From Rhinopithecus roxellana (lineage: Eukaryota; Chordata; Mammalia; Primates; Cercopithecidae), in assembly GCF_007565055.1 (NCBI RefSeq), contig NC_044562.1:53206250-53270249 (forward strand): a DNA stretch of 64,000 bases, given 5' to 3'. Position 1 is the stretch's first letter, and each line of letters opens with the position of its first letter. The position numbers and the translations under genes were made by a program. Under the pieces are notes generated by a model, which was given only the letters and a program-made list of their open reading frames with translations, was not told the origin of the DNA and did no database searches. Positions 52,101-63,348 of this stretch are shown here, one piece after another.

Positions 52101-52557
52101 AAAGAGTGTTAGCAAACGGCTTCCTGAGAACACAGGGGTAACTCTTTGAGAGGAATTCACAGATCACAAAGAAGTTTCTCAGAAAGCTTCTTTTACATTC
52201 AGAACCGATGATATATCCTTTATCAGCATAGGCCTCAATGCGATCCAAAGAAGTCCTTCTCAGTTTCCTCAAAAACAGGGATAATGGACTGCTGCATGAA
52301 ACATAGGTGTCATTCTGTGAGATGAATTCACACATTACCAAGAAGTTTCTACGAAAGATTCTTTCTAGTTTTCATCGGAGAATATTTCCTTTTTCACCGC
52401 AAGCTTCATTGTGTTTGGAAGTATCCCATTGCAGATTTCCAGAAAACTGTGTTAGCAAACTGAACAATGAAGAGAAACGTGTAACTCTGTGAGTTGCATT
52501 TACACATCCAAATGCAGTTTCTCAGAAGGCTTCCTTCCAGTTTCGATCTGAGGATAT

Positions 52558-52574
52558 TTCCTTTTTCACCATAG
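52558..52574 (+). other. pJalpha (A-box) motif, exact match
   Basis: Exact TTCCTTTTTCACCATAG in monomer B. The adjacent C monomers have TTCCTTTTTCACCATGG or CATAGG, one mismatch or none from the consensus. The trimer C monomer has TTCCTTTATCACCATGG, with two mismatches. Confidence 0.8.
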
Positions 52575-53390
52575 CCCTCAATGAGCTCCCAAATATCACT
52601 TTGCAAAACACAAGATAGCAGAGTTAGCAAAATCTTCCAACAAGGGAAGGGTGGAACTCTGTGTGATGAAGTCACACATCAGAAAGCAATCTTTCAGTAA
52701 GCTTCTCTCCAGTTCTTACCTGAGGATATTTCCTTTTTCACCATAGGCCCCTATGGGCTCCCAAATCTCATTTGCAGATTCTACGAAAAGAGTGTTAGCA
52801 AACTGCTTCCTAAGAACTCAGCTGTAACTCTGTCAATGAATTCACAGATCACAAAGACGTTTCCCAGAAAGCTTTTTGCACGTTTTGAACTGACGATATT
52901 TCCTTTATCAGCGCAGGCCTCAATGCGATCCAAAGAAGTCCTCTCAGGTTCCTCAAAAGAGTGATAATGGACTGCTGCAAGAAACATCAGTGTAACTCTG
53001 TGAGTCGAATTCACACATCAGCAAGTAATTTCAAAGAAATCTTCTTTCTAGTTTTCATCTGAGGATATTTCCTTTGTCACCTCAAGCTTCATTGCGTTCA
53101 CAACTATCCCAATGCAGATGTCTAGAAAACTGTGTTAGCAAACTGAACACTGAAGAGAGACGTGTAACTCTGTGAGTTGCATTCACACATCGAAATCAGT
53201 TTCTCAGAAGGCTGCTTTCCAGTTGTGATCTGAGGATATTTCCTTTTTCACCATAGCCTTCAATGAGCTCCCAAATATCACTTTGCAGAACACAAGATAA
53301 CAGAGTTAGCAAACTTTCCAAGAAGGCAAGGGTGGAACTCTGTGTGATGAAGTCACACATCAGAGAGCAATCTCTCAGTAAGCTATTCTC

Positions 53391-53590
53391 CTGTTATTAT
53401 CTGAGGATATTTACTTTTTCACCATGGGCCCCATTGGGATCACAATTCTCAGTATGCAGATTCCACGAAAAGAGTGTGAGCAAACTGCTTCTGTTATTAT
53501 CTGAGGATATTTACTTTTTCACCATGGGCCCCTATGGTCTCCCAAATCTCACTTTGCAGATTCCACGAAAAGACTGTTAGCAAGCAGCTT
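53391..53590 (-). repeat. 100-bp partial duplication of monomer C, mosaic
   Basis: CTGTTATTATCTGAGG occurs at 53391 and again at 53491. The first copy ends with ATTGGGATCACAATTCTCAG and GAGTGTGAGCAAACTGCTTC, which matches the C monomer of the next unit (54211-54275) exactly. The second copy has the ordinary CTATGGTCTCCCAAATCTCA. Sequence from a neighbouring unit is thus inserted in register, as by gene conversion or slipped exchange. Confidence 0.85.
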
Positions 53591-54509
53591 CCTGAGAACT
53601 CAAGGGTAACTCTGTGAGAGGAATTCACAGATCACAAAGAAGTTTCGCAGAAAGCTTCTTTTACGTTTTGAAATGATGTTATTTCCTTTATCAGCGTAGG
53701 CCTCAAAGCGATCCAAAGAAGTCCTTCTCAGGTTCCTCAAAACAGTGATAATGGACTGCTGCATGAATCATAAGTTTAACTGTGTCAGATGAATTCACAC
53801 ATCACCAAGAAGTTTCTAACAAAGCTTCTTTCTAGTTTTCATCTGAGGATATTTCCTTTGTCACCGCAATCTTCATTGGGTTGAGAAGTATCCCAGTGTA
53901 GATTTCCAGAAAACGGTGTTTGAAAACTGAACACTGAAGAGAAACGTGTAACTCTGGGAGTTGAATTCACACATGGAAATGCAGTTTCACGGAAGGCTTC
54001 TTTCCAGTTTTGATGAGGATATTTCCTTTTTCACCATATCCTTCAATGCACTCCTACATATCGCTTTGCAGAACACAAGATCACAGAGTTAGCAAACTCT
54101 TCCAAGAAGGGAAGGGTAGAACTCTGTGTTATGAAGTCGCACTTCAGAAAGCAATCTCTAAGTAAGCTTCTCTGCAGTTATTATCTAAGGATATTTCCTT
54201 TTTCACCATGGGCCCCATTGGGATCACAATTCTCAGTATGCAGATTCCACGAAAAGAGTGTGAGCAAACTGCTTCCTGAGAACTCCGCTGGAACTCTGTG
54301 AGAGGAATTCACAGATCACAAAAAAGTTTCTCAGAAAGCTTCTTTTACGTTCGGAACCGATGATATTTCCTTTATCAGCGAAGGCTTCAGTGTGATCCAA
54401 AGAAGTCCTTCTCAGGTTCCTCAAAAACAATGATAATGCACTGCTGCATGAAACCTAAGTTTAACTCTGTGAGATTAATTCACACATCACCAAGAAGTTT
54501 CTACGAAAG

Positions 54510-55194
54510 CTTCTTTCTACTTTTCATCTGAGGATATTTCCTTTGTCAACGCAAGCTTCATTGCGTTCAGAAGTATCCCATTGCAGAGTTCCAGAAAACT
54601 GTGTTAGCAAACTGAACACTGAAGAGAAACGTTAATCTCTGTGAGTTGCATTCACACATCGAAATGCAGTTTCTCAGAAGGCTTCTTTCCAGTTTTGATC
54701 TGAGGATATTTCCTTTTTCACACTAACCTTCAATGGGCTCCTAAACATGACTTTGCAGAACACAAGATAACAGAGTTATCAAACTATTCCAAGAAGGGAA
54801 GGGTGGATCTCGGTGTGATGAAGTCACACTTCAGAAAGCAATCTCTCAGTAAGCTTCTCTCTAGTTATTATCTGTCGATATTTCCTTTTTCACCATGGGA
54901 CGCTATGGGCTCCCAAATCTCACTTTGCAGATTCCACGAAAAGAGTGTTAGCCAACTGCTTCCGCAGAACTAAGCTGTAACGCTGTGAGAGGAATGCACA
55001 GATCACCAAGATGTTTCTCAGAAACCTGCTTTCACGTTTTGAACTGATGATATTTCCTTTGTCAGCGTAGACCTCAATGCGATCCAAAGAAGTCCTCTCA
55101 GGTTCCTCAAAAACAGTGAAAATGGACTGCTGCATGAAACATAAGTGTAACTTTTGAGATGAATTCACACATCACCTAGAAGTTTCTAACAAAG
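54510..55194 (-). repeat. Reference copy of the 685-bp tetrameric HOR unit
   Basis: One clean unit with A 54510-54681, B 54682-54853, C 54854-55025 and D 55026-55194 (172, 172, 172 and 169 bp). A has CCGCAAGCTTCATTGCG or a close variant, B has CCAAGAAGGGAAGGGTGG, C has GCAGATTCCACGAAAAGAG, and D has AACTGATGATATTTCC. A, C and D align monomer for monomer with the A, C and D of the trimer. B has no counterpart there. Confidence 0.92.
54682..54853 (-). repeat. Monomer B, the tetramer-specific alphoid monomer
   Basis: A 172-bp monomer present once in every complete tetramer unit and absent from every trimer unit I read. It is recognised by CAGAACACAAGATAACAGAG followed by CCAAGAAGGGAAGGGTGG. In many units its box region reads exactly TTCCTTTTTCACCATAG, the pJalpha consensus. 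In this particular unit the box is altered (CACACTAAC). Confidence 0.88.
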
Positions 55195-55257
55195 CTTCTA
55201 TCTAGTTTTCATCTGAGGATATTTCCATTATCACCGCAAGCTTCATTGCGTTCACAA

Positions 55258-58200
55258 TTATCTCATTGCAGATTTCCAGAAAAATGTGTTAGCACACTGA
55301 ACACTGAAGAGAAACGTGTAACTCTGTGAGTTGCATTCACACATTGAAATGCAGTTTCTCAGAAGGCTTCTTTCCACTTTGGATCTGAGGATATTTCCTT
55401 TTTCGCCATACCCTTCAATGCACTCCCAAATATCACTTTGCAGAACACAAGATAAAAGAGTTATCAAACTGTTCCAAGAAGGGAAGGGTGGAAGTCTGTG
55501 TGATGAAGTCACACTTCAGAAAGCAATCTCTCTGTAAGGTTCTCTCTAGTTATTATCTGAGGATATTTTCTTTTTCACCATATGCCCCTATGGGCTCCCA
55601 ATTCTCACTTTGCCCATTCCATGAAAAGAGTGTTAGCAAACTGCTTCCTGAGAACTAAGCAGTAATTCTGTGAGAGGAATTCACAGATCACAAGGAAGTT
55701 CTTCAGAAAGCCTCTTTCACGTTTAGAACCGATGATATTTCCTTTATCAGCGTAGGCCTCGGTGCGATCCAAAAAGTCCTTCTCAGGTTCCTCAAAAACA
55801 GTGATAATGGACTGCTGCATGAAACATAAGTGTAACTCTGTGAGATGAATTCACACATCACCAAGAAGTTTCTACGAAGGATTCTTTCTAGTTTTCATCT
55901 GAGGATATTTCCTATGTCACAGCAAGCTCATTGCATTCACAAGTGTCCCATTGCAGATTTCCAGAAAACTGTGTTAGCAAACTGAACATTGAAGAGAAAC
56001 GTGTAACTCTGTGAGTTGCATTCTCACATCGAAATGCAGTTTCTCAGAGTAATTCTTTCTAGTTTGGATCTGAGGATATTTCCTTTTTCACCGTAGCCCT
56101 CAATGAGCTCTCAAGTATCACTTTGCAGAACAAAAGTTAAGAGAGTTAGCAAACTGTTCCAAGAAGGGAAGGTTTGAACTCGGTGTGATGAAGTCACACA
56201 TCAGAAAGCAATTTCTCAGTAAGCTTCTCTCTAGTTATTATCTGAGGATATTTCCTTTTTCACCATGGGCCCCTATGGGCTCCCAAATCTCTCTTTGCAG
56301 ATTCCACGAAATGAGTGTTAGCAAACTACTTCCTGAGAACTCAGCTGTAACTCTGTGAGAGGAATTCACAGATCAAAAAGTATTTTCTCGGAAATCATCT
56401 TTCACGTTTGGAACCGATGATATTTCCTTTATCAGCATAGGCCTCAATGCGATCTAAAGAAGTCTTTTTCAGGTTCCTCAAAAACAGTGATAATGGACTG
56501 CTGCATGATACATAGGTGTAACTCTGTGAGATGAATTCACACATCACCAAGAAGTTTCTAGCAAAGCTTCTTGCTCGTTTTCATCTGAGGATATTTCCTT
56601 TGTCACCGCAAGCTTCATTGCGTTCACAAGTATCCCATTGCAGATTTCCAGAAAACTGTGTTAGCAAACTGAACAGTGAAGAGAAACGTGTAACTCTTTG
56701 AGTTGCATTCACACATCGAAATGCAGTTTCTCAGAAGGCTTCTTTCCAGTTTTGATCTGAGGATATTTCCTTTTTTGCCATACCCTTCAATGCGCTCCCA
56801 AATATCACTTTGCAGAACACAAGATAACAGAGTTAGCAAACTGTTCCAAGAACGGAAGGGTGGAAGTCTGTGTGATGAAGTCACACTTCAGAAAGCAATC
56901 TCTCTGTAAGCTTCTCTCTAGTTATTATCTGAGGATATTTCCTTTTTCACCATGTGCCCCTATGGGTTCCCAAATCTCACTTTGCCCATTCCATTAAAAG
57001 AGTGTTAGCAAACTGCTTCCTGAGAACTAAGCAGTAACTCTGTGAGAGGAATTCACGGATCACAAGGAAGTTTTTCAGAAAGCTTCTTTCATGTTTAGAA
57101 CCGATGATATTTCCTTTATCAGCGTAGGCCTCGGTGCGATCCAAAGACGTCCTTCTCAGGTTCCTCAAAAACAGTGATAATGGACTGCTGCATGAAACAT
57201 AAGTGTAACTCTGTGAGATGAATTCACACATCACCAAGAAGTTTCTAACGAAAGATTCTTTCTAGTTTTCATCTGAGGACATTTCCTTTGTCACAGTTAG
57301 CTTCATTGCATTCACAAGTGTCCCGCTGCAGATTTCCAGAAAACTGTGTTAGCAAACTGAACATTGAAGAGAAACGTGTAACTCTGTGAGTTGCATTCTC
57401 ACTTCGAAATGCAGTTTCTCAGAGTAATTCTTTCTAGTTTGGATCTGAGGATATTTCCTTTTTCACCATAGCCCTCAATGGAGCTCTCAAGTATCACTTT
57501 GCAGAACAAACTTAAGAGAGTTAGCAAACTGTTCCAAGAAGGGAAGGGTTGAAACTCGGTGTGATGAAAGTCACACATCAGAAAGCAATTCTCAGTAAGC
57601 TTCTCTCTAGTTATTATCTGAGGATATTTCTTTTTCACCATGGGCCCCTATGGCTCCCAAATCTCTCTTTGCAGATTCCTCGAAATGAGTGTTAGCAAAC
57701 TGCTTCCTGAGAACTCAGCTGTAACTCTGTGAGAGGAATTCACAGATCACAAAGAAGTTTCTCAGAAATCTTCTTTCACGTTTGGAAACCATGATATTTC
57801 CTTTATCAGCATAGGCCTCAATGCGATCCAAAGACGTCCTTCTCAGGTTCCTCAAAAACAGTGATAATGGACTGCTGCATGATACATAAGTGTAACTCTG
57901 TGAGATGAATTCACACATCACCAAGAAGTTTCTACAAGCTTCTTCTTTTTCATCTGAGGATATTTCCTTTGTCACCGCAAGCTTCATTGCGTTCACTAAT
58001 ATCCCATTGCAGATTTCCAGAAAACTGTGTTAGCAAACTGAACATGAAGAGAAACGTGTAACTCTGTGAGTTGCATTCACACATCGAAATGCAGTTTCTC
58101 AGAGTTCTTTCTAGTTTCTGAGGATATTTCCTTTTTCAACCGTAGCCCTCAATGAGCTCCAGTATCACTTTGCAGAACAAATAAGAGAGTTAGCAAACTG

Positions 58201-58403
58201 TTCCAAGAAGGAAGGGTGGAACTCGTGTGATGAAGTCACACAGCAAAAGCAATTTCTCAGTAAGCTTCTCTCTAGTTATTATCTGAGGATATTTCCTTTT
58301 CACCGGGCTCCTATGGGCTCCCAAATCTCTCTTTGCAGATTCCTCGAAATGAGTGTTAGCAAACTGCTTCCTGAGAACTCAGCTGTAACTCTGTGAGAGG
58401 AAT
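55258..58403 (-). repeat. Local 8-mer duplication (about 1371 bp) in the tetramer array
   Basis: Two successive tetramer types alternate. The first has CCATACCCTTCAATGC and a B end reading GAAGTCTGTGTGATG, with CTGTAAG after CAATCTCT (55400-55540 and 56775-56915). The second has CAGAGTAATTCTTTCTAG and CTCAAGTATCAC with AAGAGAG (56040-56150 and 57417-57525). Matching points lie 1371-1377 bp apart. A further second-type unit begins near 58090, about 680 bp on. The pattern reads X-Y-X-Y-Y, a recent duplication of a two-tetramer block. Confidence 0.78.
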
Positions 58404-58503
58404 NNNNNNNNNNNNNNNNNNNNNNNNNNNNNNNNNNNNNNNNNNNNNNNNNNNNNNNNNNNNNNNNNNNNNNNNNNNNNNNNNNNNNNNNNNNNNNNNN
58501 NNN
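58404..58503. other. Assembly gap (100 N); orientation flips across it
   Basis: Exactly 100 N. The left flank is clean reverse-orientation tetramer ending in monomer C (GTGAGAGGAAT). The right flank is degraded forward-orientation tetramer starting in monomer D (AAGGACTTCTTTGGATCG). The flanks are not at the same monomer position. Confidence 0.96.
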
Positions 58504-60918
58504 ATGTAGTAAGGACTTCTTTGGATCGATTGAGGCCTACGCTGATAAAGGAATATCATCAGTTCAAAACTGTGAAGAAGCTTTCTGAGAAACTTCTTTG
58601 TGATCTGTGGATTCCTCTCACAGAGTTACAGCTTGTTCTCAGGAAGCAGTTTGCAACACTCTTTCGTGAATCTGCAAGTGAGATTTGGGAGCCTAGGGGC
58701 CACGCATGTGAAAAAGAAAATATCCTCAGATAATAACTAGAGAGAACTACTGGAGATTGCTTTCTGATGTTGGCTTTCATACAGAATTCCACCCTTCCTT
58801 CTTGGACAGTTTGCTAACTCTGTTATCTTGTGTTTGCAATGATGATATTTGGGAGCTCATTGGGCTATGGTGAAAAAAATATCCTCAATCAAAACTGGAA
58901 GAAGCCTCTTCTGAAATGCATTTCGATGTGTGAATGCAACTCACAGAGTTACACGTTTCTCTTCGTGTTCAGTTTGCTAACACAGTTTTCTGGAAATCTG
59001 CCATGGATGCTGAATGAATGAATTGTGGCTCGCGTGAAAAAGGAAATCAGATGAATAAGAAGAAACTTTGTTAAAACTTTTGGTGATGTGTGAATTCATT
59101 CACAGAGTTACACTTTGTTTCATGCAGCAGTCCATTATCACTGTTTTTGAGGAACCTGAAAAGGACTTCTTTGGATGCATTGAGCCTACCTGATAAAGAA
59201 ATATCATCATTCAAAGTGAAAGAAGCTTTCTGAGAAAACTTTTTGTGATTGTGATATCCTCACAGGTTACAGCTAGTTCTCAGGAGCAGTTGCTAACACT
59301 CTTTTCGTGGATCTGCAAAGTGGATTGGGAGCCAATAGGGGCCCATGGTGAAAAGGAATATCCTCAGTAAATAAATAGAGAGAAGCTTACGAGAATTGCT
59401 TTGTGTGTGACTTCAACACACAGAGTTCACCTCCCTTCTTTGGAACAGTTTTCTAACCTGTTATCTGTGTTTGCAAAGTGATATTTGGAGCTCATTGAGG
59501 CGATGGTGAAAAAGGAAATATCCTCAGATCAAAACTGGAAAGAACTTCTGAGAAACTGCATTTCGATGTGTGAATGCAACTAACCCAGTACAGTTCTCTT
59601 CAGTGTTCGTTTGCTACACAGTTTTGCTGGAAATCTGCATGGGATCTTGAACGCAATGAAGCTTGCGGTGACAAAGAGATCTCTCAGATGAAAACTGGAG
59701 TAAGCTTCTAGAAACTTCTTGGTGATGTGTAATTCATCTCACAGAGTTACACTTATTTTTCATGCCAGCAGTCCATTATCACTGTTTTGAGAACTGAGAG
59801 GACTCTTTGGATTGCTGAGGCCTACGCTGAAAGGAAATTCATCAGTTAAAAAGTGAAGAAGACTTTCTGAAACTTCTTTGTTGATCTGTGAATTCCTCTC
59901 ACAGAGGTACAGCTGAGTTCTCTAGGAAGCAGTTGCTACACTTTTTCGTGGAATCTTCCTAAAGTAGTTGGGAGTCCCAGAGGGGCCCTGGGAGAGAAAA
60001 AGGAATTCCTCAGATAATACTAAGAGAGATTCTGAGAGATTGCTTCTGATGTGTGACTTCATCACACAGAGTTCCCCCCTTTTCTTGGAACAGTTTGCTT
60101 ATATTGTTATCTCTGTGTTTTGCAAAGTGATATTTGATTAGCTATTGAGGCAGTGTGAGAAAAAGGAAATATCCTCAGATCAAAACATGGAAGAAACCCT
60201 TGTGAACTGCATCGATGTGTGAATGCAAACCACAGAGTTACACGTTTCTCTGTCAGGTCATCTTAACAGGTTTTTGGAACCTGGAGGAATCAGAAGGAAT
60301 TATTTGGATCGCATGGAGGATAGCCTGATAAAGGAAATATCTATCCGTTCAATACATGAAAGAACTTTCTGTTTAGAAACTTTTCTTATGCTGATCTGTG
60401 AATTCCATTCACAGAGTTTAAGCTGAGTTCTCACGAGAAGCGTTTGCTAACACTCTTTTCCTGGAATCTGCAAAGTGAGATATGGAGCCATAGGGGCCCA
60501 TGGTGATAAGGAAATAACCTCAGATAATAACCTGAAAGAAGTTACTGAGGATTTCTTTCTGAATGTGACTATCACACAGAGTTCCACTTCCCTTCTTGAA
60601 CAGTTGCTAATCTGTTTATCTTGTGTTCTGCATAGTGACATTTGGTGCAGCTCCTTGAGGGTTATGGTGAAAAAGGAATTATCAAGATCAAAATGGAAAG
60701 AAGCCTTTGAGAAACGGCATTTCGATGTGTGAATGCAATCTCACCGAGTTACACCGCTTCTCTTCAGTGTTCAGTTTGCTAACCAGGTTTTGGAAATCTG
60801 ACTTTGTGGACACTTGTGAACTTGTACGCCAAAGAAGCTTACTTGGTTGGTGTCCAAGGAAATATCCTCAAATGAATCAACTAGAAAGAAGACTTTCTAG
60901 AAACCTCTGGTTGTATGA
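58504..60918 (+). repeat. Degraded tetrameric alpha-satellite, forward orientation
   Basis: Tetramer monomers in forward order with dense indels. D (GGACTTCTTTGGATC) occurs at 58512, 59164, 59803 and 60300; C (ACTCTTTCGTG or similar) at 58660, 59297, 59940 and 60450; B (CTTCTTGGACAG or similar) at 58800, 59438, 60083 and 60592; A (TTTCGATGTGTGAATGCAAC) at 58921, 59560, 60210 and 60721. Spacing is about 640 bp rather than 685, in line with systematic base loss. Near 60250-60290 an A monomer runs early into D, skipping roughly a monomer length, so this is a hybrid monomer or a read error. Confidence 0.82.
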
Positions 60919-60930
60919 CACACATCAAAA
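60900..60930. other. Ungapped orientation switch in alphoid DNA
   Basis: Up to about 60915 the sequence reads forward alphoid (AACTAGAAAGAAG, then a noisy TTTCTAGAAACCTCTGG). From about 60920 it reads reverse alphoid (CACACATCAAAAG, then TCTCAGAAGGCTTCTTTC and TTCCTTTTTCACCATAAC). Sequence quality changes from noisy to clean at the same place. The two sides are not a simple fold-back: reading out from the junction, the left arm shows monomer A and then B, the right arm B at once. Confidence 0.85.
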
Positions 60931-62310
60931 GACATTTTCTCAGAAGGCTTCTTTCGAGTTTGGTCTGAGGATATTTCCTTTTTCACCATAACATCAATGG
61001 GCACCCAAATATCACTTTGCAGAAGACAAGATAACAGTGTTAGCAAACTATTCCAAGAAGGAACGGGTGGAACTCTGTGAGATGAAGTCACACACCTGAA
61101 AGCAATCTCTCAGTAAGCTTCTCTTCAGTTATTATCTGAGGAAATTTCCTTTTTCACCATGGTCCCCTATGGGCTCCCAAATCTCACTTTGCAGATTCCA
61201 CGAAAAGAGTGTTAGCAAACTGCTTCCTGAGAACTCACCTGTAACACTGTGAATGGAATTCACAGATCACAAAGAGGTTTCTCAGAAAGCTTTTTTCACG
61301 TTTTGAACTGATGATATTTCCTTTATCAGCCAAGGCCTCAGTTCGATCAAAAGAAGTCCTCTCAGGTTCCTCAAAAAGAGTGATAATGAACTGCTGCATG
61401 AAACATAAGTGTAACTCTGTGAGATGAATTCAGACATCACCAAAAATTTCAAAGAAATCTGCTTTCCAGTGTTCTTATGAGGATATTTCCTTTGTCACCA
61501 CAAGCTGCATTGCGTTCACAAATATCACAATGCAGTTTTCCAGAAAACTGTGTTAGCAAACTGAACACTGAAGAGAATCGTGTAACTCTGTGAATTGCAT
61601 TCATATATCGAAATGCAGTTTCTCAGAAGATTTCTTTCCAGTTTTGATGTGAGGATATTTCCTTTTTCACTATAGCCTTCAATGGGCTCCTAAATATCAC
61701 TTTGCAGAACACAAGATAACAGAGTTAGCAAACTGTACCAAGAAGGGAAGCGTGGAACTCTTTGTGATGATGTCACACATCACAAAGCAATCTCTCAGTT
61801 AGCTTCTCTCTAGTTTTTAACTGAGGATATTTCCTTTGTCACCATGGGCCCCTATGGGCTCCCAAATCTCACTTTTGCAGATTCCCCTAAAAGAGTGTTA
61901 GCAAACTGCTTCCTGAGAACTATTTTGTAACTTTGTGAATGGAATACACAGATCACAAAGAAGTTTCCCAGAAAGCTTTTTTCACGTTTTGAACTGATGA
62001 TATTTCCTTTATCAGCGTAGGAATCAATGCGATCCAAATGAGTCCTCTCAGGTTCCTCAAAAACAGTGATAATGGACTGCTGCATGAAACATCAGTGTAA
62101 CTCTGTGAGACGAATTCACAGATCACCAAGAAATTTCAAAGAAAGCTTCTTTCTAGTTTTCATCTGAGGTATTTCCTTTGTCACCTCAAACTTCATTGCA
62201 TTCACAAGTATCCCAATGCAGATTTCCAGAAAACTGTGTTAGCAAACTGAACATTGAAGAGAAACGTGTAACTCTGTGAGTTGCATTCACTCATCGAAAT
62301 CAGTTTCTCA

Positions 62311-62323
62311 GAAGGCTGCTTTC
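62311..62323. repeat. Alu target-site duplication, left copy
   Basis: GAAGGCTGCTTTC immediately before the Alu, identical to 62629-62641. The unoccupied version of this site is visible in the related unit near 53203-53221 (CTCAGAAGGCTGCTTTCC). Confidence 0.92.
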
Positions 62324-62628
62324 GGGCCGGGCGCGGTGGCTCAAGCCTGTAATCCCAGCACTTTGGGAGGCCGAGACGGGCGGATCGCGAGGTCAGGAGA
62401 TCAAGACCTTCCTGGCTAACACTGTGAAACCCCGTCTCTAATAAAAATACAAAAACTAGCCAGGCGAGGTGGCGGGCGCCTGTAGTCCCAGCTAGTCAGG
62501 AGGCTGAGGCAGGAGAATGGCGTAAACCTGGGAGGCGGAGCTTGCAGTGAGCTGAGATCTGGCCACTGCACTCCAGTCCGGGCAACAGAGCGAGACTCCG
62601 CCTCAAAAAAAAAAAAAAAAAAAAAAAA
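62324..62628 (+). mobile_element. Full-length AluY-type SINE (Old World monkey AluYR-like)
   Basis: Complete dimeric Alu from GGCCGGGCGCGGTGGCTC to a tail of 24 A, with one extra G at the 5' end (62324). It keeps the left-arm A-box/B-box promoter region and the A-rich middle linker. Variants CTCAAGCCTG, GGCGTAAACCTGGGAGG and GAGATCTGGCCACTGCACTCC resemble the Old World monkey AluYR consensus rather than human AluY (recalled, not searched). Direct repeats GAAGGCTGCTTTC at 62311-62323 and 62629-62641 are a 13-bp target-site duplication. It lies in monomer B of a tetramer. Low divergence, intact length and an intact duplication indicate a fairly recent insertion. The frame at 62416-62715 on the other strand is antisense Alu, not a gene. 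Confidence 0.95.
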
Positions 62629-62641
62629 GAAGGCTGCTTTC
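62629..62641. repeat. Alu target-site duplication, right copy
   Basis: GAAGGCTGCTTTC directly after the A tail. Alphoid monomer B then continues with CAGTTTTGATCTGAGG. Confidence 0.92.
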
Positions 62642-63348
62642 CAGTTTTGATCTGAGGATACTTCCTTTTTCACCATACCCCTCATTGAGCTCCCAAATAT
62701 CACTTTGCAGAACACAAGATAATAGAGTTAGCAACCTGTTCCAAGAACGGAAGGGTGGACCTCTGTGTGATGAAGTCACACTTCAGAGAGCAATCTCTCA
62801 GTAAGCTATTCTCCAGTTATTATCTTAGGATATTTACTTTTTCACCATGGGCCCCTATGGGCTCCTAAATCTCACTTTCCAGATTCCATGAAAAGAGTGA
62901 TAGGAAACTGCTTCCTGAGAACTCAGATGTAACTCTGTGAGAGGAATTCACAGATCACAAAGAAGTTTCTCAGAAAGCTTCTTTTACGTTCGGAACCGAT
63001 AATATTTCCTTCATCAACATAGTCCTCAATGCGATCCAAAGAAGTTCTTCTCAGGTTCATCAAAAACAGCGATAATGGACTGCTGCATGAAACATAAGTG
63101 TAACTCTGTGAGATGAATTCACACATCACCAAGAATTTTCTACGAAAGCTTCTTTCTAGTTTTCATCTGAGGATATTTCCTTTGTCACCGCAAGCTTCAA
63201 TGCGCTCTCAAGTATCCCATTGCAAATTTCCAGAAAACTGTGTTAGCAAACTGAACACTGAAGAGAAACGTGTAACTCTGTGCTTTGCATTTGCACATCG
63301 AAATACAGTTTCTCAGAAGGCTTCTTTCCAGTTTTGATGTGAGTATAT

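Larger units (their letters stand above)
45205..58403 (-). repeat. Tetrameric alpha-satellite array (about 685-bp HOR), reverse orientation
   Basis: Clean A-B-C-D repeats. The D landmark CTGCTGCATGAAACATAAG, or close variants, recurs near 45349, 46030, 46801, 47488, 48174, 48862, 49549, 50235, 50920, 51609, 52290, 52971, 53756, 54442, 55128, 55814, 56499, 57185 and 57870. The interval is about 685 bp except where local duplications lengthen it (46030-46801 and 52971-53756). B is marked by GGGAAGGGTGG and C by CACCATGGGCCCCTATGGG. Units differ from each other at many positions, so the array is older or less homogenised than the trimer. One-base losses become frequent after about 57.4 kb, toward the gap. 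Open frames of 60-105 codons recurring here are repeat readings. Confidence 0.94.

Noticed and set aside
62416..62715. 99-codon frame with a typical SINE-derived peptide
   Set aside because: It is the antisense reading of the Alu and its A tail.
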